64,000 bases of DNA from Dyadobacter sp. CY356 (GTDB lineage: Bacteria > Bacteroidota > Bacteroidia > Cytophagales > Spirosomataceae), in contig NZ_JAJTSZ010000009.1 of NCBI RefSeq assembly GCF_021440195.1, positions 62,001-126,000 of the forward strand, given 5' to 3'. This document shows positions 1 through 8,510 of the stretch, in pieces. A model generated the notes under the pieces. It was not told where the DNA came from. It searched no databases and saw only the letters and a program-made list of their open reading frames with translations. Positions within the stretch are counted from its first letter, which is position 1, and each line of letters opens with the position of its first letter. The translations under genes and the position numbers were made by a program.

Positions 1-320
1 CCTGATACTTCCCGCGCCTGTTCCTTCGACAATTTTTCACCTTCCCAAACGGCGATCAGTTCATTTGTTTCACGCACAAACAAAACTTCTCTGAACTTTT
101 CATCCGGATGCCCCGGAAAAACCAGCAAAACCGTTTCCTCCTGATCTACACCCGTCAGATAGAAAAGATCCGTATTTTGGCGAAAACCCATGGAACCGTC
201 TGCGTTCGTAGGCATAATGTCATTGGAATTAAGGATGGCCAATGATTTTGCCTTTAACAAACTGGAAAGTCTGCGCCGATTTTCTATAAACAGGTTTTTA
301 TCAATGGCGGAATAACGCAT
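1..320 (-). CDS. Xaa-Pro aminopeptidase (aminopeptidase P), N-terminal part, cut by window edge
   Basis: Reading the minus strand from the ATG at 318-320 gives an open frame of 106 codons running off the window. It opens MRYSAIDKNLFIENRRRL and contains ADGSMGFRQNTDLFYLTGV and VLLVFPGHPDEKF, which match the creatinase-like N-terminal domain of aminopeptidase P (removes N-terminal residues before proline). Only this non-catalytic domain is visible; the metal-binding pita-bread domain lies outside. It is divergent from the S8 protease, with 178 bases between the two starts. The family call rests on N-terminal resemblance alone. Confidence 0.8.
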   Translation of the reverse strand, partial: MRYSAIDKNLFIENRRRLSSLLKAKSLAILNSNDIMPTNADGSMGFRQNTDLFYLTGVDQEETVLLVFPGHPDEKFREVLFVRETNELIAVWEGEKLSKEQAREVS

Positions 321-498
321 AAGCTTTAATTTTTGTAACTGGTAATTTAATTCGTAAAATTACGTTTTCCTTCTTAAATAATATAAAAGAAAAGTCAAAG
401 TAATCCATGAGAGCGGTCATTCATGAAGAAATTCAAAATTACCTGTTATCTTGGAATAAGATTAGTACGCAGGCAACCTAACAACTTTTAAACAATCA

Positions 499-2022
499 AT
501 GAAGCGAATTTTCCTACTGGCACTTTTGTGTGTCCCGGCATTACTATCTGCACAGCCGAAGTACTGGATATATCTGAAAGATAAAAATTTAGACAATTCC
601 CCTGCTGTTTCTCAACTTACGTTGGAAACGCGCCAAAAATTTAACCTTGGCATTGACGATACAGATTTGCCGGTTCGCGCAGATTATCAAAAGCAGCTGC
701 AAGATATTTCGGTTAAAATTGCCAACCGTTCCAAATGGCTGAATGCAGTTTCTGCGGTACTTACTTCGGCACAGGCTCAGGAAGTTCGGGAATTAGGTTT
801 CGTGAAAGAAGTAGTTCCGATGACGTCCGGTTTTTACATTGCTCAAACTAAACCGGTTGAGCGTGCTCAAATGGCCCAGGTTATGTCGCAGGTTCAGGCC
901 AATGCTTTTCAAAAAGCTGGAATTAATGGAAAAGATGTTACCATAGGCGTTATTGATGCCGGATTTTACGGAGCCGATTCGTCGCTTTCGTTAAAGCATA
1001 TTTTTTCAAATAAAAGAATTCTGGGGATTCATGATTATGTAAAACCAGGAAGATCCGGCGAGTTGCTTTTCAGTACCGCTGAATCTTTTTCAGATATGCA
1101 CGGAACAGAAGTTTTGACGGCGATATCGGGCATCGACAACCAGGATCAAATGCAATATGGTTTGGCTTTGAACTCGAAATTTTATCTGGCCCGCACTGAT
1201 TACTCTTTGCGTGAATGGCGCGGTGAGGAAGATAACTGGATTGCTGCGATGGAATGGATGGATAGCCTGGGGGTTCGTTTGATCAACACTTCGCTGGGTT
1301 ATGCCAAAGGATTTTCTGATCCGTCAGAAAATTACAAGCCCTCCCAAATGGATGGTAAAACGAGTGCTATCACGCGTGCAGCACAAATTGCGGCGGATAG
1401 AAAAGGTATTATGATCGTGGTTTCTGCGGGAAATGAAGGAGAAGATAAAAGCTGGGGAATTATTTCTGCTCCGGCAGATGCAAGAGGTGTTTTATCCATT
1501 GGTGCAACGAATGCAAAACTTTGGAACCGGATCGGGTATAGCAGCGTCGGCCCGGAATTTTTGAATTATGTCAAACCGAATGTATCCTGTTTCTCTTTGT
1601 ATGGAACTTCACTTTCTGCTCCTGTTATTACCGGTTTTGCTGCCTGTATGATGCAGGTTAATCCAAAACTTTCAAACAAAGAAGTTATAGAACTTATTGA
1701 AAAATCGGCTCATTTATATCCTTACGGCAATAATTATGTAGGTTATGGTGTGCCGCTTGCATCGCGTGCTCTGGCATTGGCAAGAGCGCCTTATTTACCA
1801 AATCATTCCAAACTGGTTACGGCAACGGGCAGAAATTGTGAAGTGGATGTAACGACAGACGAAAATCTGGTTGCCATTTACAGAAAGAAAAACAATAAGG
1901 ATGTGATCTCTCAGCAAACCGCAAAAGTGCAGAACGGAAAAATATCACTGAAACGCCAGAATGGTGAGCATTTCACAACAATTGATCTGAAAGATTACGC
2001 CGTGGAAGTGCAGTGGAACTGA
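499..2022 (+). CDS. Secreted S8 (subtilisin-like) serine peptidase
   Basis: 507 residues. A signal peptide (about residues 1-18, ending LLSAQ) predicts export. The subtilase triad is visible: Asp153 in GVIDAGF, His201 in DMHGTEV, and Ser371 in YGTSLSAP, with the oxyanion Asn312 in SAGNEGE. Residues 20-130 look like a propeptide-type N-terminal region. The C-terminal ~75 residues form a small beta-rich extension; no type A T9SS sorting tail is recognisable. Between the KPNV motif (359-362) and GTS (369-371) there are only six residues, shorter than the usual loop in this family, although all catalytic residues remain. It is monocistronic or leads into the small gene 69 bases downstream. A role in extracellular protein turnover is inferred. 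Confidence 0.9.
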   Translation: MKRIFLLALLCVPALLSAQPKYWIYLKDKNLDNSPAVSQLTLETRQKFNLGIDDTDLPVRADYQKQLQDISVKIANRSKWLNAVSAVLTSAQAQEVRELGFVKEVVPMTSGFYIAQTKPVERAQMAQVMSQVQANAFQKAGINGKDVTIGVIDAGFYGADSSLSLKHIFSNKRILGIHDYVKPGRSGELLFSTAESFSDMHGTEVLTAISGIDNQDQMQYGLALNSKFYLARTDYSLREWRGEEDNWIAAMEWMDSLGVRLINTSLGYAKGFSDPSENYKPSQMDGKTSAITRAAQIAADRKGIMIVVSAGNEGEDKSWGIISAPADARGVLSIGATNAKLWNRIGYSSVGPEFLNYVKPNVSCFSLYGTSLSAPVITGFAACMMQVNPKLSNKEVIELIEKSAHLYPYGNNYVGYGVPLASRALALARAPYLPNHSKLVTATGRNCEVDVTTDENLVAIYRKKNNKDVISQQTAKVQNGKISLKRQNGEHFTTIDLKDYAVEVQWN

Positions 2023-2091
2023 ATATAAATTAGTTGATAATTTGTACATTGAGTTTTCAAAACAAAATACTAAATCCTCAAATTGTCAATT

Positions 2092-2397
2092 ATGGAATCT
2101 TATAATACGCTGGTTGAAGCCATTGAAGGATTGGAAAAAGCAGGATATTCCGAAGAATTCAATCTTAAACAAAATTATCTCGAAAGTAGTAACGGCAAAT
2201 TTCAAATCCTGCATCATGAATTTGAAATAGATAAATTTTTCCGTTTTGAAGGCGAAACTGATCCTTCGGACGAATCAATTGTTTATGCCATATCTTCTGA
2301 AAAGTATAATTTGAAAGGCGTACTGGTAAGTGCTTATGGGATATATAGCGATCCCCTGGTGGATGAAATGATGAAGAAATTTTCTTTTACGAAGTGA
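2092..2397 (+). CDS. Small conserved protein of unknown function
   Basis: 101 residues from the ATG at 2092; an in-frame TTG at 2083 is less likely as a start. There is no signal peptide or membrane segment. The sequence is acidic, with the blocks FFRFEGETDPSDESIVYAI and KGVLVSAYGIYSDPL. I recall short Bacteroidota proteins with these blocks that databases sometimes label phosphoribosylpyrophosphate synthetase; nothing here shows a PRPP synthetase active site, so that label should not be trusted. The gene is 69 bases after the S8 protease and ends before a bidirectional hairpin at 2481-2517. Confidence 0.75.
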   Translation: MESYNTLVEAIEGLEKAGYSEEFNLKQNYLESSNGKFQILHHEFEIDKFFRFEGETDPSDESIVYAISSEKYNLKGVLVSAYGIYSDPLVDEMMKKFSFTK

Positions 2398-2407
2398 GGT
2401 TTTAGGC

Positions 2408-2432
2408 GTTAGCGGCTAGCTGCCGGGCGGCA
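2408..2432. repeat. Degenerate intergenic repeat, TTAGC type
   Basis: The 13-mer GTTAGCGGCTAGC (2408-2420) differs by one base from GTTAGCGTCTAGC at 17513-17525. It is followed directly by the small palindrome TGCCGGGCGGCA (2421-2432). It lies between two convergent genes. No coding potential is seen. Confidence 0.45.
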
Positions 2433-2480
2433 AAAAGCAAGATATTTGCTGATAAAATATTTTAAGATAAAAAATTTATA

Positions 2481-2517
2481 AAAAACTCCCTCGAATTTGT
2501 ATTGAAGGAGTTTTTTT
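2481..2517. terminator. Bidirectional intrinsic terminator
   Basis: AAAAACTCC (2481-2489) pairs with GGAGTTTTT (2507-2515), with T-runs in both directions. It lies between the convergent genes ending at 2397 (+) and 2522 (-). Confidence 0.7.
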
Positions 2518-2521
2518 ATTT

Positions 2522-4165
2522 TCACGGTGAATCTCTCAGACGGGCTTCTTCAAAGTCCAGTTCCCTTTCCCGGGCTTTTAGTATTTCGTCAGAATATATT
2601 CTTTCTCTTCTCAGTTTTTGCAATTCATCACGCTTGATTGAGACAATCTCAACCAGCATATTTCTGTATTTGGGAAGAAAATCAGCATTCGCACCTTTCG
2701 TTTCTTTCTCAACCAGACGATTATTTGCATTGTCAATCATTCGTTCATATCGTTCTTTCAATCTGCTGAAGGCATCAATCATTTGTACTTCCTCTCCATA
2801 GGATGACTGCATGTGACCAAGGCTGGCCGATGCCAGGCGAAGACGAACTGCAATTTCCTGCTCTTCCTCATTTCCACCATCATCGGTAATATTCAACCAC
2901 TTTATAAGATATGGCAGACTTAATCCCTGCAATACAAGTGTGAAAAGTATGACAACAAAAGTGATGAAAAGAATCAGGTCACGTTGAGGAAATGCTGTTG
3001 TATTATTTGTCAAAGTAAGTGGCACTGCCAAACCGGAAGCCAACGAAACAACGCCGCGCATTCCGCTCCAACCTACGATAAATACGGTTTGCCAGGATGG
3101 CCTGGGTTCACTTTCCCTGACTTTTTTACTTAACAAATGCGGCAAATAAGTACTTGGAAAAACCCATAGCAAACGAATGATGATGGTAACAATACTTATC
3201 ACTACGGCATAGGTGACCGATTCCATCACTGAATTTTGTCCTAATCCTTCAATAATATCCGGCAGCTGTAATCCGATCAGAATAAATACAATACCATTTA
3301 AAAGAAATACGACAGTTTCCCAGACATACTGCGATTGCATCCGGGAATTATACGATAGAATTTCATTGGATCTGTAACTCAAAAACAAACCTCCGCTCAC
3401 CGTTGCCAATACGCCGGAAAAATGAAAATGCTCCGCAGAGATATACATCAGATATGGGGCTATGAGCGTCAAAGCAGTATCAATACTTGAACTTGTCGGG
3501 AAAAACCTGTGAACCAGATAAAGGATATGGGCAATGGCAAGACCGATAATAATACCCATAATGGAAACCAGGAAAAAGTCAACGCCGGCCTTCCAAAAAA
3601 CGAATTGCCCTGTAAGTAATGTTCCCAACGCCACCCTAAATACGATTAGTGAAGAAGCATCATTTACCAGACTTTCTCCTTCCAGGATTGTCACAACCCG
3701 CCTTGGAATTTTCAAACCCTGCAAAACAGAAGTTGCTGCAACCGCATCCGGGGGAGAAATAATCCCACCCAGCACAAAACCCATAGCCAAAGTAAAATCC
3801 GGGATCATTGCATCGGATATATAAGCCACGGCAGTCGCTGTAAACACCACAAGACCAATAGCCAAAAGTCCAATCGGACGCTTAAATTGCCAGAAATCTT
3901 TCCATGAAGTATTCCAGGCGGCGAAGTATAAAAGCGGAGGTAAAAAAAGCAGAAAAACCCAGTCCGGTTCCAGGGAAATATGCGGAATCCCGGGAATGAA
4001 ACTGATAAGCAATCCGGCGATAACCAGAAATATTGGATAAGAAATTCGTAATTTTTCGCTCAGCATAGTGAGCATGGAGACAACAAACAGAAGAGATATA
4101 ACAATTAACAGATTATCCTGAATATTATCCTGAGCCATGAGCCAGACAGATGTTTTCATTTTCAA
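2522..4165 (-). CDS. CPA1-family Na+/H+ antiporter
   Basis: 547 residues, about 12 hydrophobic segments over residues 15-430 and a charged, probably coiled-coil cytoplasmic tail (about 430-547). CPA1 signatures are present: SPPDAVAATSVL (138-149, where cation-binding Asp140 lies) and EGESLVNDASSL (162-173, with the conserved Asn168-Asp169 pair). The family exchanges cytoplasmic Na+ (or K+) for H+ at the inner membrane. The start could be Met1 (4165) or the internal Met10 at 4138; both leave all helices intact. It is convergent with the upstream small gene and divergent from the oxidoreductase at 4408. Ion specificity cannot be read from sequence. Confidence 0.9.
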   Translation of the reverse strand: MKMKTSVWLMAQDNIQDNLLIVISLLFVVSMLTMLSEKLRISYPIFLVIAGLLISFIPGIPHISLEPDWVFLLFLPPLLYFAAWNTSWKDFWQFKRPIGLLAIGLVVFTATAVAYISDAMIPDFTLAMGFVLGGIISPPDAVAATSVLQGLKIPRRVVTILEGESLVNDASSLIVFRVALGTLLTGQFVFWKAGVDFFLVSIMGIIIGLAIAHILYLVHRFFPTSSSIDTALTLIAPYLMYISAEHFHFSGVLATVSGGLFLSYRSNEILSYNSRMQSQYVWETVVFLLNGIVFILIGLQLPDIIEGLGQNSVMESVTYAVVISIVTIIIRLLWVFPSTYLPHLLSKKVRESEPRPSWQTVFIVGWSGMRGVVSLASGLAVPLTLTNNTTAFPQRDLILFITFVVILFTLVLQGLSLPYLIKWLNITDDGGNEEEQEIAVRLRLASASLGHMQSSYGEEVQMIDAFSRLKERYERMIDNANNRLVEKETKGANADFLPKYRNMLVEIVSIKRDELQKLRRERIYSDEILKARERELDFEEARLRDSP

Positions 4166-4284
4166 TTTTAATATTCCACAAAGCCAAAGGAATGTATAAT
4201 TTACGAAATTTAAGTTATCAGGTCACCATTTCCCCTGTGCCTTATCTGGAGTTTAACAGCACTTCCCAACGAATTTTATATTCA

Positions 4285-4319
4285 TTTGGCAATAAAACTA
4301 AGAGATTTATTTATCTTTA
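4285..4319 (+). promoter_or_regulatory. Candidate Bacteroidota-type promoter for the 4408 gene
   Basis: TTTG at 4285-4288 and TATCTTTA at 4312-4319 resemble the Bacteroidota -33 (TTTG) and -7 (TAnnTTTG) elements, separated by 23 bases; the last base of the -7 element deviates. This would start a leader of roughly 80 bases before the ATG at 4408. It is a visual match only. Confidence 0.3.
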
Positions 4320-4337
4320 AACCTTTGCCTATAATAG

Positions 4338-4368
4338 AATCCGGAGTTGCCAAACTCCTGGATTTTTT
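4338..4368 (+). terminator. Leader hairpin with T-run (possible attenuator)
   Basis: AATCC-GGAGTT (4338-4348) pairs with AACTCC-T-GGATT (4353-4364, one bulged T), followed by TTTTTT to 4368. It has terminator form on the plus strand, yet no plus-strand gene lies upstream; the nearest upstream gene (2522-4165) runs the other way. It sits about 40 bases before the start of the Gfo/Idh/MocA gene. Confidence 0.45.
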
Positions 4369-4407
4369 GTAAGTTCTAATATTTTAAAACCTAATCCCTT
4401 ATTTAAC

Positions 4408-5706
4408 ATGAATACTTCTCGTAGAGATGTTTTAAAAATGGCAGGCGTGGCTCTGGCTGGCAGCGCTTTACCTGCTATCACGATTCTTAATCCAAATAAA
4501 GTCTTTGCCGGAACAAATGCTGATACGCTTAAAATCGGATTGATTGGTTGCGGAGGAAGAGGATCGGGAGCTGCTAACCAGGCCCTGAAAGCTGACCCGA
4601 ATGTTGTATTACACGCAATGGGTGATATTTTCCCTGACAAATTACAATCTTCACTTGAAAACCTGACGAAAGTACATGGCTCAAAAGTGAAGGTTGATGA
4701 CGGACATAAATTCATTGGTTTTGATGCCTATAAAAAAGTACTGGAATCTGGTGTTGATGTTGTGCTTCTGGCCACGCCTCCACATTTCCGCCCTGAACAT
4801 TTAACAGCGGCTATCAACGCAGGCAAACACGTTTTTTGTGAAAAACCGGTTGCTGTTGATGCGCCCGGTGTTCGTAAGGTTCTGGATGCTGCAAAGCTTG
4901 CAAAGCAAAAAAATCTTTCTTTGATGTCGGGTTTCTGCTGGAGATACCACGAGCCAAAACGCGCCAGTTTCGGAAGAATTCTTGATGGTGCCGTTGGTGA
5001 TATCTCAGCGATTTATAATACTTATGATACGGGTACTTTGTGGTCGTTCCCGCGCGTACAAGGCTGGACGGATGCGCAGTATGTTTTGCGTAACTGGACT
5101 TACTACACTTGGCTGGCAGGAGATCATATTGTAGAACAGGCTGTTCATAGTATTGATATGATGTCGTGGGCTATGGGTGGTAAATTACCTATTTCAGCAA
5201 CCGGAACGGGTGGCCGTCAGGTGAGAACTGAGGAGCTTTTTGGTAATATTTTTGACCATTTTGCCGTAACCTACGAATATGAGAACGGCGTAAAAGGCTT
5301 CCACCATTCAAGACAACAGGCAAACTGCGAAAACAGTTATCTGGTTGAAACGATTGGTACAAAAGGAAGAGCGATGGTAAACTGTGCCCGTAATGTTCAT
5401 GAAATATACGGCCAGAATCCATGGAAATATGAAGGGAAACAAAATGATATGTACCAGACTGAACATGACGAATTGTTCGCTTCGATCCGTAAAGGCACAC
5501 CGTTAAACGATGGTGAATTTATGGCGCAAAGCACGCTTTTGGCTATCATGGGAAGAATGGCTGCTTACACAGGAAAAAGAGTAACCTGGGAAGAAGCAAT
5601 GAATTCGACAGAAAAACTGGGACCTCAAAGCTCGGCTGATTTCAGCTTTGATATGAAGCCTCCGGTCGTTGAAGTTGCCAGACCAGGTATCACTTCTTTC
5701 TCTTAA
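4408..5706 (+). CDS. Tat-exported Gfo/Idh/MocA family oxidoreductase
   Basis: 432 residues. The N-terminus carries a twin-arginine signal (SRRDVLKMAG, residues 4-13, then a hydrophobic stretch to about 34), so export as a folded cofactor-bound protein is expected. A Rossmann NAD(P)-binding motif follows (IGLIGCGGRGSG, 43-54), then the family EKP motif (145-147) and GDHIVEQAVHSID (238-250), whose His247 corresponds to the catalytic His of the family. The usual role is NAD(P)-dependent oxidation or reduction of sugars, here in the periplasm. The next gene starts 7 bases after the stop and encodes a sugar isomerase-like protein, so the pair probably act on the same carbohydrate. The substrate is unknown. 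Confidence 0.9.
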   Translation: MNTSRRDVLKMAGVALAGSALPAITILNPNKVFAGTNADTLKIGLIGCGGRGSGAANQALKADPNVVLHAMGDIFPDKLQSSLENLTKVHGSKVKVDDGHKFIGFDAYKKVLESGVDVVLLATPPHFRPEHLTAAINAGKHVFCEKPVAVDAPGVRKVLDAAKLAKQKNLSLMSGFCWRYHEPKRASFGRILDGAVGDISAIYNTYDTGTLWSFPRVQGWTDAQYVLRNWTYYTWLAGDHIVEQAVHSIDMMSWAMGGKLPISATGTGGRQVRTEELFGNIFDHFAVTYEYENGVKGFHHSRQQANCENSYLVETIGTKGRAMVNCARNVHEIYGQNPWKYEGKQNDMYQTEHDELFASIRKGTPLNDGEFMAQSTLLAIMGRMAAYTGKRVTWEEAMNSTEKLGPQSSADFSFDMKPPVVEVARPGITSFS

Positions 5707-5713
5707 TACCAGT

Positions 5714-6664
5714 ATGGATAGAAGAGAATTTATCAAAAATACTGCTTTTGCAACGGCTGCTTCATCGGGCGCTGTTATGGGAATAGGCACAATGACTGAC
5801 GTCGTTGCATCTCCATCCAATATTATTCTTCCAGGGCAAACAAGCACCATATTGCCTCCCAAAGCCATGATCAAGAAAAGCTTGAAATGGGGTATGGTGA
5901 AAGAAGATTTGTCTGTGATGGATAAATTTAAAATGCTGAAAGATATAGGGTATGATGGTGTAGAGCTGGATTCTCCGAATGATCTGAATATGAAGGAAAT
6001 TTTGGCTGCAAGGGACAAAACGGGTCTTGAACTTCCTGGAACGGTTAATTCAAAACACTGGAAGTTACCTTTGTCAGATCCGGATCCAAAAAAACGTGCT
6101 GAATGTGTAAAATCGATTGAACAGGCTTTATGGGATACGAAACAATATGGCGGGACCACGGTTTTGGTTGTTCCGGGTGTTGTGAATTCGGAAGTTTCTT
6201 ATTCAGAAGCATACGAGCGTTCGCGGGCTGAGCTTACGAAATTGTTACCAATCGCTGAAAAAACGGGTGTAAAAATCGCTCTGGAAAATGTCTGGAATCA
6301 ATTTCTGATAAGTCCTTTGGAAGCTGCGAAATATGTTGACGATTTCAAACATCCGATGATCGGCTGGTATTTTGATGTAGGAAATGTGCTGCGTTATAGC
6401 TGGCCGGTTTCCTGGATTGAAGCGTTGGATAAACGTATTTTAAAGATCGATTTGAAAGAATTCAGTTTTAAAAAACAAAATGACCTGGGTCTTTGGAAGG
6501 GTTTTGATGTTGAATTCTTCGAAGGTGACTGTAACTGGCCGGAGGTTAATAAGGCTTTGCAAAAAGTTGGTTATTCCGGCTGGGCATCTGCGGAAGTTAG
6601 CGGCGGCGACCGGAAAAGGTTACAGACAATAAAGGATTTTATGGATAAGATTTTTGCATCGTAA
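5714..6664 (+). CDS. Exported sugar phosphate isomerase/epimerase-like TIM-barrel protein
   Basis: 316 residues from the ATG at 5714. An in-frame upstream codon at 5669 would overlap the previous gene and is rejected because Met at 5714 begins a Tat-like signal (MDRREFIKNTAFATAAS). The mature part is a xylose-isomerase-like TIM barrel (AP endonuclease 2 superfamily). Probable metal-binding acidic residues lie in KIALENVWNQ, GWYFDVGN, LKIDLKEF and SAEVSGG. It is co-transcribed with the oxidoreductase 7 bases upstream; the two together suggest periplasmic sugar oxidation and isomerisation. A long hairpin follows the stop. Confidence 0.85.
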   Translation: MDRREFIKNTAFATAASSGAVMGIGTMTDVVASPSNIILPGQTSTILPPKAMIKKSLKWGMVKEDLSVMDKFKMLKDIGYDGVELDSPNDLNMKEILAARDKTGLELPGTVNSKHWKLPLSDPDPKKRAECVKSIEQALWDTKQYGGTTVLVVPGVVNSEVSYSEAYERSRAELTKLLPIAEKTGVKIALENVWNQFLISPLEAAKYVDDFKHPMIGWYFDVGNVLRYSWPVSWIEALDKRILKIDLKEFSFKKQNDLGLWKGFDVEFFEGDCNWPEVNKALQKVGYSGWASAEVSGGDRKRLQTIKDFMDKIFAS

Positions 6665-6682
6665 AACTTCTATATCCTTGTT

Positions 6683-6743
6683 GATAAATTATAAAAGGGC
6701 AATTACCGGGATAATCCCTTTAATTGCCCTTTTATAATTTATC
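6683..6743. terminator. Long perfect inverted repeat, probable bidirectional terminator
   Basis: A 23-base arm at 6683-6705 is perfectly complementary to 6721-6743, around a 15-base loop holding the small repeat GGGAT/ATCCC. The core GGGCAATTA/TAATTGCCC is flanked by A/T runs, giving U-tracts on either strand. It lies between the convergent genes ending at 6664 and 6774. Confidence 0.8.
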
Positions 6744-6750
6744 GGAATTT

Positions 6751-6776
6751 CCGGGCGACCACAAGGGTCGCCCCTA
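6751..6776. repeat. REP-like palindromic element (GGGCGACC...GGTCGCCC)
   Basis: GGGCGACC (6753-6760), a 5-base loop, GGTCGCCC (6766-6773), then CTAC. I recall this GTAGGGGCGACC-type palindrome as a dispersed intergenic repeat in many unrelated bacteria. Its flanking TAG (minus strand, 6774-6776) is the stop codon of the neighbouring lipoprotein. Only one copy is seen in this window. Confidence 0.65.
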
Positions 6777-7220
6777 CCTCATGCTGTAACTTTTGGTCTG
6801 GCGGATTTTCAATTCATCGCCGATTACTTCCACGCGTTTAAATTCTTTGAAAACGTTTTCCTTATCCATAAAACCAATAATACACGTTAATGGCCCTGTT
6901 CCTTTTTTAACCTCTACCTTAGGTTCAATTCCCAGATTTGGAACAATCAAATCATCTTCCGCTTCCAGTTCTTTGTATTTTACTTTTATCTTATACTTAA
7001 AGGTTTGATCGGTCTCATATAAACTTACTGCAAACTTCCAGTCATTAAGACCGTCTTTATCTTTCACAGCTTCACTATAACTCGATACAGCTTCTGGTTT
7101 CACTTCTTTTCTTACATCAGAAATCTTTTCAGAAGCGGCGGTGCTATTTTCACCAGATTCGCTCTTTTTATTACAAGCCAACAGTGCCAGCAGGAAAAAC
7201 AGATAACAGTACTTTTTCAT
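6774..7220 (-). CDS. Small lipoprotein of unknown function
   Basis: 148 residues. A lipoprotein signal peptide ends in the lipobox LLAC (Cys16), followed by a Ser/Lys/Glu-rich linker to about residue 50 and a beta-rich C-terminal domain. No known domain is recognised. The stop codon TAG lies at the edge of a REP-like repeat, so the last residues (about SYSMR) may be a product of repeat insertion. It is monocistronic, with its own upstream region to 7325. Confidence 0.75.
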   Translation of the reverse strand: MKKYCYLFFLLALLACNKKSESGENSTAASEKISDVRKEVKPEAVSSYSEAVKDKDGLNDWKFAVSLYETDQTFKYKIKVKYKELEAEDDLIVPNLGIEPKVEVKKGTGPLTCIIGFMDKENVFKEFKRVEVIGDELKIRQTKSYSMR

Positions 7221-7325
7221 ATTTTAAAAGTCGAATTATTATGTTCGTAAAAAAGCGGAAGATAGGAAATCGACTTTTAAAAATGTCAGATCTTAGATGA
7301 ATATTTCGTTATGTAACCATCCAAT

Positions 7326-8336
7326 TTATTTTACGACCATTTCGGATTCGTTTTTATGCTGCTCCCGATATTCTCTTTTAACGATATCAGCCGTTTTATG
7401 ATCTCCTGTATGGCTCCAGCCCGGTGGCATGAAAACGTATAAAAATTTATTTTTAAATCCTGGCGCATGGTATACATCTTTTACCAATACCACAATTTCA
7501 CCAAAATAGGCATCCAGAAAATCACCCTTTTTCATAGGTCTTGAAATTCCATATTCAATATCCAGATCTCTTTTTTCTTCCTGTAAAGTACCAAAAGCCC
7601 TGTCCCAGACATTTAAAAGGTTACAGAAATTGGTATCCATGTAAAGTGGATTTTTGGCGTGGTGAACACGGTGATGTGACGGCGTCAGAATGATTTTGTT
7701 TAAAAAGCCAAGCCGGCCATCTTTCAAAACATTTTCTCCTACGTGAATAAAAGATCCCCAGGTCCCATCAATAAACATAATTAGAAAAAGCAACGGTGGA
7801 TTCACACCCAGCAAAATACAAATTGATGTCCTGATAATATCCGCATAAGGCGCTTCCAGAAAAAAATGCGCATATGTCACCGACATATTCATGTATTCGG
7901 GGGCATGATGCGTTGAATGAAGACACCAGAAAATCCTGACCTTATGGCCTAAATAGTGATACACGAAATGTGCCAGTTCCCAAACCACATAACCGTAAAC
8001 AAACCAGTACCAGGTCAGTTCCGTTTTAAAAATTGCATAGGGCTCAAATAAACCGATACAAAATGCCACCATGGCAATGGATATAAACCTGGAAACAAAA
8101 CGGTTTAATACATAAGTGAAGAGCGAGATCTTGTAATGTGAAAATGTATAATTTCTGTAAAACAGACTTCTGATTATTTCAATCAAAAGTAAAACAGGAA
8201 CAAAAGGGCCCAAAGCAGACTGGATTCCTTTCCAAGTAAGCAAGACACCGTAATCTCCGGTGTTGATAATCTCCAGCAAATTGTGATAGTTGAAGAAGCC
8301 CGTAAATTCTTTATAAATGGTTTCCAGAAATTCCAT
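7326..8336 (-). CDS. Sterol desaturase/fatty acid hydroxylase superfamily membrane enzyme
   Basis: 336 residues from the ATG at 8336; an in-frame start at 8402 would add 22 residues unlike the family and is rejected. Several transmembrane helices surround the di-iron histidine boxes: HFVYHYLGH (123-131), HSTHH (140-144) and HHRVHH (221-226), plus His198. Members use O2 and a di-iron centre to hydroxylate or desaturate sterols, fatty acids, carotenoids or alkylglycerols. The substrate here is unknown. The gene is divergent from the SpmA/SpmB fusion, with about 174 bases between the chosen starts. Confidence 0.88.
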   Translation of the reverse strand: MEFLETIYKEFTGFFNYHNLLEIINTGDYGVLLTWKGIQSALGPFVPVLLLIEIIRSLFYRNYTFSHYKISLFTYVLNRFVSRFISIAMVAFCIGLFEPYAIFKTELTWYWFVYGYVVWELAHFVYHYLGHKVRIFWCLHSTHHAPEYMNMSVTYAHFFLEAPYADIIRTSICILLGVNPPLLFLIMFIDGTWGSFIHVGENVLKDGRLGFLNKIILTPSHHRVHHAKNPLYMDTNFCNLLNVWDRAFGTLQEEKRDLDIEYGISRPMKKGDFLDAYFGEIVVLVKDVYHAPGFKNKFLYVFMPPGWSHTGDHKTADIVKREYREQHKNESEMVVK

Positions 8337-8510
8337 AATTTCTAATGTTGGTATGTCTATACATTTAAAGATAAAAGTACTTAACATCTTTGATTTACCC
8401 ATTAGATGAGAAGCCTGAATTACAATCTCAGAAATTTACATTATTTTAGACCCTGGGATACCTTCCAGCCAGCGTATTTTAACCCTTTCGACCAACTTTT
8501 ACTCCGACAA

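Noticed and set aside
2083..2397. Calling the small 2092 gene a phosphoribosylpyrophosphate synthetase
   Set aside because: 101 residues without the PRPP or ATP sites cannot be that enzyme; the label seems to be propagated by error.
8406..8510. Extended N-terminus of the SpmA/SpmB protein from 8406
   Set aside because: The added residues are polar and aromatic with no family resemblance and lie in the divergent promoter region; the ATG at 8511 starts a typical first helix.
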